Positions 35,039-46,525 of a stretch of DNA of 64,000 bases are shown here, in pieces. Location of the stretch: assembly GCA_019137255.1 (NCBI GenBank), contig WPDH01000315.1, positions 124,001 to 188,000 of the forward strand, read 5' to 3'. The first letter of the stretch is position 1, and each line of letters begins with the position of its first letter. This DNA is from Corinectria fuckeliana (taxonomy: Eukaryota; Ascomycota; Sordariomycetes; Hypocreales; Nectriaceae). The notes under the pieces were generated by a model. It had not been told where the DNA came from, did not search any database, and saw nothing but the letters and a program-made list of their open reading frames with translations. Made by a program: the position numbers and the translations under genes.

Positions 35039-36729
35039 ATGGGTCTCTGGAAACACAAGTTCCGGGGCAAGGCCCTGGTCACTGCCATCACCATGGCTTC
35101 GTGCCAAGCATTCCTCCTGCTTGGGTTCGACCAAGGTACTGTCGCAGTCGACGTTGCTGCACCTTACTTGACGTCTAATACTAACTGGTTCAAGGTGTCA
35201 TGGCAGGAATTATCGGTGCCGACAACCGTTTCGGCCGAGACTTCAACCAGCCCGACGCCGCCATGCAGGGCAACATCACGGCTCTGTACGACATCGGATG
35301 CGTTCTGGGCTCTATTGCCTGCTACTTCACCGGGGAGCGATACGGGCGACGAACTATGCTCATGGTGGGCGGCGCAATCATGATCGTCGGGACCGCCATC
35401 CTCACCTCCTCGGATACAGTCGCCCAGCTGATTGTCGGCCGCATTGTAACCGGCATTGGCAACGGCATGAACTCGTCCACTGCTCCGATATACCTGACAG
35501 AGTGTGCGCCGGCAGCCATCCGTGGGGCCTTGCTGACTCTGCAGGGAACAGTGACTATCCTGGGAGTCGTCATAGCCTATTGGTATTCTCCCTTGTCGGG
35601 ACCACGTTCACTTAGATGCTAATGATTGCTCTCGACAGGCTGGACTACGGCACAAGTTTCTTCGACAGCTCCTTCCAATGGCGCTTCCCTCTTGGCTTCC
35701 AAGCCGTCTTTGCCATTTGCCTTGTTCTGCAAATCGTGGGACTTCCTGAATCACCGCGCTGGCTGGTGCAGCACGACCGTCATGAGGAAGCCCGCCAAGT
35801 CATCGCCGCCCTCGAGAACAAGCCCAGCGACAATGAAGAGGTCGGCCGCATCATCCTAGACATCCGAGTCGGCCTCGAGGAGGAGCAGAAAGGCGGCCCT
35901 TTCAAGTTCGCAGAGCTGTTCTCGTGGGGGGAGACGCAGAACTTCCGGCGGCTGCTTATTGTCATCTCCATCCAGCTCGGGCAGCAGTTCACAGCATCGA
36001 ACGCGATAAATTACTATGCTCCCGTCATCTTCGAGCAGAACATGGGCGTTAGCCGGCGTCTTTCGCTGATCCTCGGGGGCGCTGCCCAATGCACGTACCT
36101 GGTCGGCTCGGCCATTCCCGTCTTTCTCATGGATCGCTTCGGCAGACGGACGCTTCTCATGTTCTGCTCGGCAGGGCTTTGCTTTTGTTTCGTCATGGTG
36201 TCGATTCTGCTGTCCATCGGGTCGGCGAGCGCCTCCTACGGGGCGTGTGCTTTCGTCTTCATCTTCCAGTTGTTCATGGGCGTGGGCTGGCTGCCGGTGC
36301 CCTGGTTCTATCCGTCCGAGATCAACACGACACGCACCCGCACTCACATGCAGGCTATCGCTTCGGGCTGGAATTGGATGGCTGTTTTCGCGGTGGTCAA
36401 GATCACCCCGATCTCTTTTGGTAAGATGCTTCGTGCATGCTGGAACTGAACTCTGCTAACAAGCGGGAGAAAACATTGGCTGGCGGACGTTCATCATCTT
36501 TGCAGTCCTGAATGCGCTCTTCATTCCCATGGTGTACTGCTTCTACCCTGAAACCAAGGGCATCGAGTTGGAAGACATCCCGCTTCTCTTTGCCAAGGGA
36601 GGAGTTACTGGGGGTGTTTTGACATCCAAGGGCGGTCGGACTGTGCAGCCCCATCAGCACGCCCAAGAGAGGCATCTCGACGGCGGCAAGGGAGGGCTTG
36701 AGATGAATGAGGTTGAGAACGTTGAGTAG
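35039..36729 (+). CDS. Sugar-porter-family MFS transporter
   Basis: Four exons, 35039-35135, 35195-35582, 35639-36420 and 36470-36729 (introns of 59, 56, 49 nt; the first has a perfect TACTAAC branch point), give 508 residues. The Met at 35039 (MGLWKHKFRGKAL) is preferred over 34985 because relatives begin the same way. Sugar-porter signatures are GFDQGVMAG in TM1, GERYGRRTM and DRFGRRTLL (the two loop motifs), GLPESPRWL after TM6, QQFTASNAINYYAPVIF in TM7, and YPETKGIELEDI after TM12. It is a proton-coupled plasma-membrane hexose, pentose or polyol carrier. It lies 400 bases after the DUF4246 gene on the same strand. The C-terminal tail is Gly/His-rich and hydrophilic. Substrate not predictable. 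Confidence 0.92.
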
Positions 36730-37516
36730 ACTTGCGCTCAACGACGGGTGCTGTGACATATCGACACCTGTCTCTTCGTGGTTCTAGGTTGGCTGTCTTC
36801 ATGTACCTTGTGCGAACTAGAAAAGGCTAGAAGAATTAAAAGATATGATATAGTAGTGAGGGTTGTGATAGATCATAGCTATTTCGAACTTCTTTCACAT
36901 CTACGTGATTACTCATTGATACCCACTGAGAGCTAAATTTATCTTGAGTTATGAGGACGGCCTACTCTCCAGGTCGGGCATGACCCGCTGGTCCAATGCT
37001 AACATAGCCTACCAGTGCGACTGTTTAGGGAACTTAAGGCAAGAACATGCAGGCTGAAGGAAAGCTTGAGTCCACGTGTAGCTTGGCTTGAAGTCCTAGT
37101 CGCCAGCGAATGAACACCCCTTCAAGCCGAGTCACGGGCTCAACTGGAGATTCATTCGTCGCGTATCGTATCGTTTCTGTACTTGTCATTTGTACCATGG
37201 CATTGATCACGTCTAGTATCGTCGAAGGGCGGATGAAGGATACTTTGAAGAGGGTAGGGCAGGTCATGCGATTTACCGGAGGGTAACGTCCGGTAGGTTA
37301 TTGTTACTGCTCACGATTAACGGAGTTGAGGAAATAACAAAGAAACCTTTCTAAGATGAGCAAGAAATACTTCAGCTGCTAACATAATCACACGAACATT
37401 CGAGCTTTTTTTTTATATAGCAAAAGGGGCCCTAGGTCATGTATCCATCGCAGACATAGTCGCTTATAAATCAGGTAGGTCAAGCTGCGAACTCTTGTAT
37501 TACTAGTGACTCCTGA
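36730..37516. other. Intergenic stretch
   Basis: About 0.8 kb of AT-rich DNA marking the border between intact genes on the left and a decayed region on the right. No gene seen. Confidence 0.4.
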
Positions 37517-37985
37517 CTAGTTCTCCTCGTCCTCGCTGCCCTCACTACCGTCGCTCTCAAGCTCCGCTTCCTCCTCTACAACAGTGTCCTCCAAGGCACA
37601 ATCCCTCATAGCTCACAACCTGCGCCCCACCCTCTAACAGCGCGTTGTAGGGAGACAGAGCCAGTGCCCCATTCACCAAACTGACTAGGAACCGGATTTC
37701 TGCCACGAGCGTCCTCAGAGAAGGATAGTACCGCTCGTTATAGTTCCACTTGAGATAGTTGCTTGTCTTAATGAGGATATTGTTCCGGCTATCATTGCGA
37801 TCTGACAAGCTCGTGGGCTCCGCTAGCCATCCAGTGAGCATCTAGAACCTATACACCTGATGCGTGACGGCGAATGTGAACGGGTTGTAGTGCTTGAAGT
37901 GCAATATTAGACCCAGAAACTCGGCGTACTGCTGCTAGAGCTTGCCCTTTTTCTCAAATTCTAAGTTGTATATGTTGATTTGCAT
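37517..37985 (-). pseudogene. Decayed coding relic with CAG-to-TAG-like stops
   Basis: On the minus strand a single frame from ATG at 37985 reads MQINIYNLEFEKKGKL, stop, QQYAEFLGLILHFKHYNPF and on to TYR-rich text including NDSRNNILIKTSNYLKWNYN and IRFLVSLVNGALALSPYNAL. Two TAG codons interrupt it; either could be CAG changed by C-to-T. Near the end the frame shifts by one base, after which an acidic tail (ESDGSEGSEDEEN) runs to a TAG at 37517. The protein family is not recognised. Codon content and continuous sense across the stops show that it was once coding. Confidence 0.6.
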
Positions 37986-37994
37986 CTTAAAAAA

Positions 37995-38250
37995 TGTGCT
38001 ATTCGGGCTGTATAATATTTTGAGTCAGGCTGTATATTACATTTTATATGCTTATTTAGTGTTTTACTATTTTTTTCTCTTTAAGATAGTCTTGCTATTA
38101 ATTATAATAGAGCAGTTAAGGTACTATGTTATTAGTCTATTATAGTATTAAGGTATTAGAGTGTTATAGAGTTTAGGCATTTAAGAGTTATAGTATTAAA
38201 TAAAGTATCAAGAAAGTAAGACTGTGATAAAGTGAATAGCATACCTAGTA
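37995..38250. repeat. Dispersed repeat, copy 3
   Basis: Begins TGTGCTATTCGGGCTGTATA and matches the 5' half of the copy at 13397 (19 of the first 20 bases, then with gaps through GATAGTCTTGCTAT and ATAATAGAGCAGTTA). It is more AT-rich than the other copy; many differences are A or T where the other has G or C. It abuts the coding relic at 37517-37985. Right end approximate. Confidence 0.6.
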
Positions 38251-38556
38251 AGAAGTGTGAGTTTACATCCCGGATAGATATCTAGTACAGCCTAAATTAT
38301 TAATACGAACCTGTAAGATACACCCATGGAAGATTGTCTTAGGCGACTCCTCTCTAACCTACCAGCTGTTACACATGTCTCTCATCCTCTTATACCGAGA
38401 TGACATTATACCCTAGCAACTCAACCAGCTCCAATCCTGTAGCATTAAACTAGCATAGGCAAAGTACGGGCAGCCCCGGCGTCTTAGCAGTGTGACTCTG
38501 GTCTAGCCCTCTATCTCTTGAATAATGAGATTGATACAGGCTTGCTTAGCCTCTAA
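38251..38556. other. Decayed stretch, minus-strand coding remnants
   Basis: Minus-strand sense-like text with several TAG/TGA interruptions continues from the broken gene to the right (for example CPYFAYASLMLQDW). It is too damaged to annotate as a gene. Confidence 0.3.
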
Positions 38557-40664
38557 CTATGGAGAACCTTCTTTTGCCTTTCTCTTGTATTGGCTCTTCA
38601 TTATCGTCAGACTGCCAGGGCGAACCTTGTTAGAGACCCACTCCTCTTGAAGGTAGGCGAGCCGTTCAGGGCTCATCGTCTGGCCGGAGCGTTGGTGGAC
38701 CATCCACCCAGCCTTCATGCGGATATCCGTGAAGCGGCGGCAGTCCACCAACAACTACCGCTGGAGAGATTCGAGCTGCTCCATGTCGATCGCGTACGTC
38801 ATTGGGCACGGAAGCCTCTCGAAGCTGGCAGAACCCTCGATAGTATTGCCCAATCGTCTAGCCCAGGCGTGAGAGACGAAGCGCGAAACCCTCTCAGCTC
38901 GTTCGAGGGATGCTCTCTCATCTGCATCCACCTGCTGCAAGTCTGACGTGATGGAAGACCGCCAGATACCATCCTGCTGACGCCCCTCGTAGTGTCCAGC
39001 CCTCGAGTATGTGAAGAGGATGTTAGTGAAATTGGGAACATCGTCGCTACTGTCAATCGAGCACAACATCTCTTCCACGTTCTCGAAGCTCTCAGAATTA
39101 ATTCGGGAAGCAGGCTCCTCTTGGGTCAAGGAAACATGTGTAATACCAGATGAACTGCGGACTCCTACATTCCATCATGTTTCTCAACATAAACGTGCCG
39201 AAGCCTACGACGTTTCGTTGCTCGCCCATTTACCACTTTAGGACGGCACGACTCATCAGCGTCCAATACATCGTTCGCACTATCGGCTTCTTCGGCCACC
39301 TCCATCTTGCCAAGCTCCTCGCCTTCTCCCTCAGCTTCTCCCTCCTGCACGCTCTTAGCTTCTTCCTGATCCATGCCGTCAAATTCGTCACTGGAGTCTG
39401 ACCACATGCTATCCGATCCAGCATCGAGCATTGTCGCGTCTCTTGTCTTCTCCATTTGGTCAAGCTTCTCAATCCATCCTGCGCATACCACCATGGGTAC
39501 CGTCATTTGCGGAATCCGGATGAAGCCTTGCTCATGACTGAAAAGGATACCCATTACCATAGGAGCCACAATAAGGTCGACCTGACGACCCTCAAATTTC
39601 TTGTCAGATGTCTGGTCGAGACCCAGGTGGTCACCTCTCACGCCTCTCATCGCTGGGCCACCAGAGAGTTTCCTCTTGAATGTAAACGACTTCTTTAGAG
39701 TTCCGGGGTGAGCAAACAGAAAGTAATGATAATCCATAGAAAATGAGAAAGATGCCTCCCAACGGAGGAAAAAACCTCTCAACTCATCCAAAATATGGAA
39801 ACAAAGGTCCAATGCCATGCGCGATAACCTGACGGAAACACTGCGGACGAATTCTGGCCCCGGTGTTTGTCGGTAGTGGCCTCCCATTAAACCTTAGCTG
39901 GCTAGCCGGTAAGAGAGAATCAACCGTCTCGTGAAAGAGACAAAGCGACAGCCGCTCCCACTGCTTCCACATCCGAGTCATATGTGAGTGGGGTGCGGTA
40001 GGGTTGCGCTCTAGGCTAAGGGTCAGTCTTGGTAGATAAAGTCAGGCTGTAGGAAATAACATACTCCGAAGCTCTTTTAGCATATTAACTTGATGCTTAA
40101 AATAAGGGTAGGACCACTCGATTAAATCGGTATTTATCTTCTAGAAGATAGCTATATCTATAACGCGCCAGATCCTAGCAGCGAAGAGATTGACGTTGCC
40201 AAATTTGATGCCTATAAGCCTGCGGGCGTCTGGAGCCATTTCAATGAACCTTTCTTGCGTAGGTCCATCAAGATCATCCCAGGAGACATGCTTGAAGTTT
40301 AGGGTGCAAAACTTAATAATATTGCGGGTTGTCTGTTCCCAATCCTCTAGGACGAAGCCGCATTCGCCTCCCTTCCCGGGAATCTCCCGAAAGTCTAGTG
40401 TTTCAGAGTAGGTTGCGCCGGGTCGGTAGGAGTCTCATCTTTCCTAGACTACAGAATGCCTGTTAGATCAATATAAACAACTCCTAGAGCGGGATACGCC
40501 CCGACGCTATAGTCATCGTAACTTACCTGTTTAGCCCCATCCTCTGAAAAAACATCAGGCAATCCAGAATCAGAGGCAGATGGAGAGCAAGACTCTAAAA
40601 CATGCAAGATGGAAGACGCCCCGTAATGATCGTACTCAGCCGGACGTTTAGAGGTGTAAGGCAT
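38557..40664 (-). pseudogene. Broken, unrecognised multi-exon gene
   Basis: Protein-like pieces run down the minus strand. MPYTSKRPAEYDHYGASS starts at 40664 and a good donor (CAG|GTAAGT) follows near 40528. Then DSYRPGATYSETLDFREIPG to GIKFGNVNLFAARIW lies at about 40437-40155, a TAG interrupts after IAIF, and KINTDLIEWSYPYF continues. A plausible intron (GTATGT...CCCTTAG) leads to MTRMWKQWERLSLCLF near 39980. Next are a frame ending about 39165 with an acidic Glu/Asp-rich section and the basic run TKRRRLRH (possible nuclear signal), then pieces at 39129-38755 and 38754-38557. The in-frame stop and frame changes suggest a pseudogene, although unresolved introns may explain some changes. No family recognised. 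It may be a nuclear protein of a mobile or accessory region. Confidence 0.45.
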
Positions 40665-40839
40665 GATGTTCGGCGGTAAGTTGTAGGCTCCTAGTTAGGA
40701 AGAAAAATGTTGAAGGCCTGGGATAGCTTATGAACAAGAATGAATAGAGCCGTCACTTCTTTCAGAAGGGCATGACGAAAAATAGTAAAAAAGGCGGTCA
40801 GGCAGACTCCCGGTTGGGCTCTATTCATTTCCTGTCCAA

Positions 40840-41290
40840 CCCGACTTGGTGGAACACCATTGTTAGCTCCTGTGGGCATGTCGTAAACGATTGGCCTGTC
40901 AGATAGGTGTGGTTGCCTAAAATCGCTTCTAATGACGCGCTGTTCTCTTGGTAGAACATCAGTGCGAGATCCTGAGGTAGCTCGTAAGTGACCGATTGGC
41001 CTATTAGATAGGCGTGGTTGCGCAAAGACATCCACGCATTGTTCTCCTAGCGGCTTGGTGGAACATCAGTGTGAGTTCCTGTGCAACGCGCAAGTGACCG
41101 ATTGGCTTATTAGATAGGTGCGGTCAGCTAAAGTCGGTTCTGTGATATTTTGTTCTCTTAGTAGAACGTGAATACGAGATGTGCGGGTAACACGTACGCA
41201 ACTATTTGGCTTGTCAGGTAGGTGTGGTTACCCAATACCCAAAGTCGTCTCTGCGACGCGTTATTCTCCTGGTGGCTTGGTGGTGTAAGG
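40840..41290. repeat. 105-bp tandem repeat, about four degenerate units
   Basis: The markers GATTGGC...AGATAGG and TTGGTGGAACATC recur at intervals of about 104-106 bases (GATTGGC-like at 40889, 40994, 41100 and 41204). The period equals 35 codons. On the minus strand two units translate as GNHTYLTGQS and RNHAYLIGQS blocks in one open frame (40825-41031), while the other units have stops. It was therefore probably a coding repeat that has decayed. It lies just downstream (minus sense) of the ankyrin part of the NLR-like pseudogene. Confidence 0.8.
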
Positions 41291-41479
41291 TCACGCTCGC
41301 CTATCTCAACCAAGAACGGAAACAGAAATCTCCGGACAAAGGAAGATGGCGTGTTACACTGGCAACGCCATCTGCCTCATCTTACTATTGTCTAGACGGT
41401 TGCCCCACGTCCACTCCTTGAGCCGTGAGGCTGATTTGCCATCATAACACGATTCAACACGCAGATATGAGGTCTGTGC

Positions 41480-44400
41480 TACAAGCTGTGTCACCAGAGC
41501 TGCCTAGATTCTGCAGATATAAATGCCTCCATGTAAAGAGGTGTTTCGCTACGCTCGCTTGTTTCTTCCATATTTTCTATGTTGTATAGCAGACATTTGG
41601 CAGCAAGAACGTTGTCGTTTTCAGCTGCTAGATGAAGAGGTGTGTAGTAACATTCCGTGGCGTCTCTTTGGTTGATCAGAATAGAGAAATACTTAGACTT
41701 CCATCTGGCTGCTGCAGAGTAACACAGTTGGTTGCTAAGATGTTATAAGAATGTTGGCTACCCCAGTTTATTTCTGGTTTTACTACTTGCCTGGACAACT
41801 CCTGAACATCACAAAGTTCTTTGAGAACTTTCAACAGTACTTGGAGTCCTTCGATATTACCTGCCACCACTGCAGCATGGATCGGGCTGCGCGGTAAATC
41901 TTGGAAACTGCCACTTTGCTCTAGGTACTTCGTTGTTAAGTCGAGCAACATGTGGTGGAATTCCATAAAGCATGCATCTGCCTCAAGTGCTGTGAAAACC
42001 CGCGTTTTGCCCTAAAAGATAGCGGCGATGTTTGCACCGTTTCGTAGCAGTACCTCAGCCATTCTGGGGCTATTTTCAAGGATGGGTGCTATTATTGGGG
42101 TTGAAGGCCAGGGTCTGTTGAGTTCAAGATCCACAGGGCATCCAAGGCGAAGAAGTTTCTCACAGACCTCAGCATTATTGTCTTGGATATATGACCAGAG
42201 TCCTTCCGTAATTAGAAAGAGTCCCTCTGGACTGATAGTACTGGCTGTCGTAATCCCTTTCGGGTCAATATCAAGCGCTGCGATAATCTCAGCATTGCTA
42301 CTCATGTAAGCATAAGCAATTAGAGAAAGTCTAGAAGAGAAGCAGGAGGACGGCACTACCATATTTTAAAGCTCCTTACATAGTCAATTTTAATGGGATG
42401 TGGCCAGTATCTCTTCTTCGTTGATCGAGGGAGAAAATCTGACTCAGTATCTTAACGTAGTCGAGATTTGGGTTAAGACTATGGAAGTGGAGAGGGTTGC
42501 CCATCGCCTCAATTCCATCCAATTCAATTCCAACTTCCAACAGCTTCTGAAGGACCAAGAAGCATCGGAATATAGCAGCGGCACGGTATATAGACTTGTC
42601 ACTTCTCTAGCAGGTTTTAGAGTTGCAATACGGTTAAGAGAGTAAGGTATGCCGTATCTGACCAGCCACTAAAGCCTGGCAGATGGGTGTCATTTTCTGC
42701 GCAGATAGCATTTGAAGTGCTTTGGTTCTTGTCACTGTTGTCGAGAAGAACCTGAAGGCGGTCGGTGTTTCTTCTTGTCTGTGTTTCGAATCTGAGTAGA
42801 GGCACCACTTTGGATAAGATCCTGGAGACATACTGCCGTGGAGTAGATGTGAGATGGTGCCAATCCATCATCCGTAGTTTTATTAGGGCCACAACCCGAC
42901 TTAAGAAACAGCTTCAGGACGTCCACAGATTGACAATACATAGCAACATGGAGTGAGGTCTAGCCGGGTTTATATGAGCTAAGCCGCACTGACTTGAGTA
43001 GTTCGAATCGATATTGACTGTTTCCAAGGAACTTTTGGATGGAATGCAATCATTTCTTGAAATGGCATGGGGCAGGAACTTCTGAACGTCCTAATTGCTG
43101 GGATTGGGAGGAAGTGGCGCGTCGGATGGCTGTTTAGAAGCCTGATCTAACGCAGTGACTTCGGCCAAGTGAAGTGTCATCCTATGTAACTCTGAACGGC
43201 AGTTGTTAGCCGAGTGAGACGTTTCCAAAGCTGAGATGAGACTTGACAAGCTGCCTTCATCGATAGAGATAGTTCTTTCCCCCATTACCGCAGCAAATCT
43301 ATCCAAATCCTCTCTTTAAACTGTGGCTCCTGTAGCAAGTAGGTCTGCCAGAATTTGAAAGTTTTGCAAACGGGTCTTTCTTGATCTAGATTTAGATGAA
43401 ATGATAGAAAGTGACAGGGCGTTTGACTTCCAAAATGGTGTCACGACGTCGGCACTTGTTATTGCCCCTCTTTCCAGCAGAACTCACTGTATTCCGCTTG
43501 TCCTCATACGAACACGCCATACGAACAAGCCTCATGAAAGCTGCAACGAAGCCAATCATGGCAACTTTCAACCCCAAAGACCGCGAAGTGAGGAGGAGTA
43601 CCGACACATGATCTCCGGTTGATAGCGACCTTTTCAAGCAACTGCGCGCAAAGATCAGGCATTCCCAAAATTGCTGCCATGTGAAGAGGTGTGAAGCTAT
43701 GTTGAAGCACTGCAGATATTGTTTCACGAGCTTGCTCATAGAAAGTGTTAATTGACCGAGGGTCGTGATAAATGAGAAACCAGGCAGCCCAGTAAGAAAA
43801 CTCCGCTGTTTTTGGGACTTGAAACAAGAAATCCAATTCCTGCCGCCAATGAAGCTTTGTCGAGCAACGAACATGAGTAGGCCACCCAGATGCCGCGTGA
43901 CCGTAGAACAGATGCGACTTGCGTGTTTCCATAATTCGTCATTCTTCGTGGCCTCAAGAGACATGTGGTGATTTTGTAGCGTTGGAAAACGTAGGACGAG
44001 ACCACTGAGAAGGGTATGAACGCTTTCTTCGAATATGCCGTAGGCGCTCAAATGTGGGTGGGTGTCATAGACACGGTGACACCTAGCAGAAACTCCTTGA
44101 CAGTGAAATGGGCGTATCCAATACAGGATCCATCCACATTCTTCCGGGCAAGGCTGCCACAGCGCTTAAGGATCTCATTTTCGTGAACAATAGCATTATC
44201 GCTAAGAGTGTCCGAGTCATCCGGAATTGAGACTGCCTCGCACATCCCCTGGATACCAAGCTTTCCGTTTGCAATAACTTTAAGACTCCTCTGAACGAGA
44301 CGCCTCGTTTGATGTGGATATCCTTCAATTTTGCAGAGAATTCGTTCGTCGGTAGCAGGAAGCGTTTCGGGGAGCTTGTGCAAAGCTTCGCGGCGGTCTC

Positions 44401-45784
44401 TGTATGTGGGAAGTTCGCATATGTGGTCCAATTGGCAGGTTACCCATCGAAACCTCCATGCTCATGTTAGTATGACAGCCTCATAAGGTTGTTATAAGCG
44501 ATGGCTACTCTCACATTACTTTGCTTCATCAACAAGATGGCCTTGAATCTCATCCTTGAGTGTCGTATCTCCAAGCTGTAGTTTCCTTGTACGGATTCTC
44601 CGATCCAACTCAGACGAGATATATAAGCTAATGTCATGCTTTTGTGCCTCCAACTCAATTTTACTAAAGTCGTCCGTTAAATTTTCTTGGATCAAGAACT
44701 CGTCTCGGCTCAGCAAGGCAATGTTGAGATTTATATCGCTGTGAGTTAGTGGCAGTTTCTGAAGTGTTTCTAAAGCCGTGTCCGTATTCGTCCAGGCCAT
44801 TGATGACGAAGTATACTTGAAAGAATAGCTCATAAATGCGGGCTAAGACCTCGGTCAAGCTCTCCGGTTCCGGGCTCTCTGGAAGGTCACCGTATGATTC
44901 CAGGTCATCTTAGTATGCTTCTAGCAACTGGTACGCCGTCGTATTTTGCCGAGCGAACTGTGCGCACAAAGACGAAAGGATGTTGCTGGGATCTTGGCTG
45001 GCCTCGTTTCTTTACGTACAGAAATAGTACCCTAGCCCGAGGGTAGGATTCCCCCCATTGCGTTGGAGACATTCTTGAATGAGAGCGCCCGCAATGACTG
45101 ACAGGAATTCCGGAGAACCAGATCTTGGATTTCGGGACCTTGTACCATTTTTCGAAAACTGGTCCATCAGTCAACCAAAGACCCGCGGCTGGGTGTCTCA
45201 ACCGCTTCGCCATGTTGAATTCGTTGCGTGGGTCAGCTTTGCTGAAGAACTTCAAGACCTTATGCCTCTTGTCGCTTAGAGCGGTCCTGGTCTGGATGTT
45301 ATGAATAGCCTTGATCTGTGCTTGCACCACCTTGACCCTGTTGATTGTTTCTTCTGATCGAGACAAACATTCCTGCAGCTGGGTAAAGGAAGCCGCTGTC
45401 ACGGTCACGCCGATGGTGTGTTTCTGTCCATGAATGACAGACAAGAGCTCCTCCGTGTCGCCGGACGAGAAGGACCACTTTAATCGTGCTTGGATCCTTT
45501 CGCGGTCAGAAGATGCATTTGACATTCCCAGAGATGAGTGAATTTGAGGAGAGGCGTCTGGTCGAAATCACCCGCGGCCTCAGAATCGTCTTCGAGTGTA
45601 GACACAACAAAGCCCAGGTTGCGCAGAAGAAGAGACGTGCCGTGCCGTTCATCTCCCTGGGAAAGTTTTCCACGTCCTTAGTAGCATTATTGACCTTCTT
45701 GGCGTACCCGGCGCCCTTTGTGCATGCCGTCTTAGCGGGGGAGGCAATGCCAGCAATGCTCACAGCGACTGAAAGTCCATCCAT
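41480..45784 (-). pseudogene. NACHT-ankyrin (fungal NLR-like) pseudogene lacking Walker A
   Basis: Pieces in order on the minus strand. N-terminal MDGLSVAVSIAGIASPAK (45784), the usual start of many fungal STAND proteins. Then, after a frame change, a coiled region ending PKSKIWFSGIP near 45100. Here the P-loop (GxGKT/S) should follow, but the sequence passes straight into SVIAGALIQECLQRNGGNP in another frame, followed by GLGYYFCT, stop, RNEASQDPSNILSS, a second stop after LLEAY, and Walker B-like VYFVINGLDEYG (about 44810). The helical part of the NACHT module continues at 44833-44516 and 44431-44048. Ankyrin-type text follows: TPLHMAAILGMPDLCAQLLE (about 43690), pieces at 42941-42617, 42362-42012 and 41966-41676, and TPLHLAAENDNVLAAKCLL (about 41610). 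Such receptors act in non-self recognition and cell death; this copy cannot work. Confidence 0.75.
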
Positions 45785-46525
45785 GCCGGAATATGAAGGC
45801 CCGGAATGTGAATGGTCTCAAATGCCGCCATGTTGATGCACTTGCGATGGTTGCTCAAAAGTCGACATGAGTAGGAACGCAAGTGGAAGATGGGTTGGGA
45901 ATCCAGGGATACAAATAGCGGGACTGACTGAGAGAATGCCGAAATAACAACCAAGGCGCGGGGGGATGTCCGTAAGATATACACCTGGGCTCCAGTTGGA
46001 TTGGCTGTAATCATGAGACAGTTTAGTTGCACAAGGGGAACACGAGAGGGATATAAGCAGCCACGACAGTGCTTATGCACTTTTCGGAGCACTCGACGCC
46101 CAATCAAACTACGGCGTTGATGCATTATGCGGATGAGGCTGCAAGGCAAACGTGCAGAATAGTATGAGGCGTCAAATCGGATCGAAGCTTCATCGTAAGC
46201 GAGGGAGAGAGCTCGTCAGAACCGGGCAGTATACGAGGTTCTACGTAAGACATCCTTCGGGAGGCTGCATGACAGTTATCGCCAAGGTGCGTCAAAGTGA
46301 GGGTCAGAAACTGCCTTTCAGGCTTCCACCAGGAGAAGCCGAATATGGTGAGGCAGATTGGGGATGCTGCGTTTTCTTTTGCATGGCAGTTCACCACCGT
46401 CCAGTCAAGCATTGTCTAGAAATCCAGCTTATTTGTAATGCGCTCCTGTACGACCCGAGCAAAACAGGGAGACTGTCGAGGCCTCCTCGGAGTTCCGAGA
46501 AATGCGACACCCTGCTCACTATCTC
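45785..46525. other. Intergenic stretch
   Basis: About 0.7 kb between the 5' end of the pseudogene and the 3' end of the isocitrate-lyase-like gene. Short frames on both strands show no motif. Confidence 0.4.

Noticed and set aside
35039..36729. Sugar-type transporter as part of the amine-breakdown group
   Set aside because: It has sugar-porter motifs and lies beyond the DUF4246 gene; no functional link to amine oxidation can be shown.
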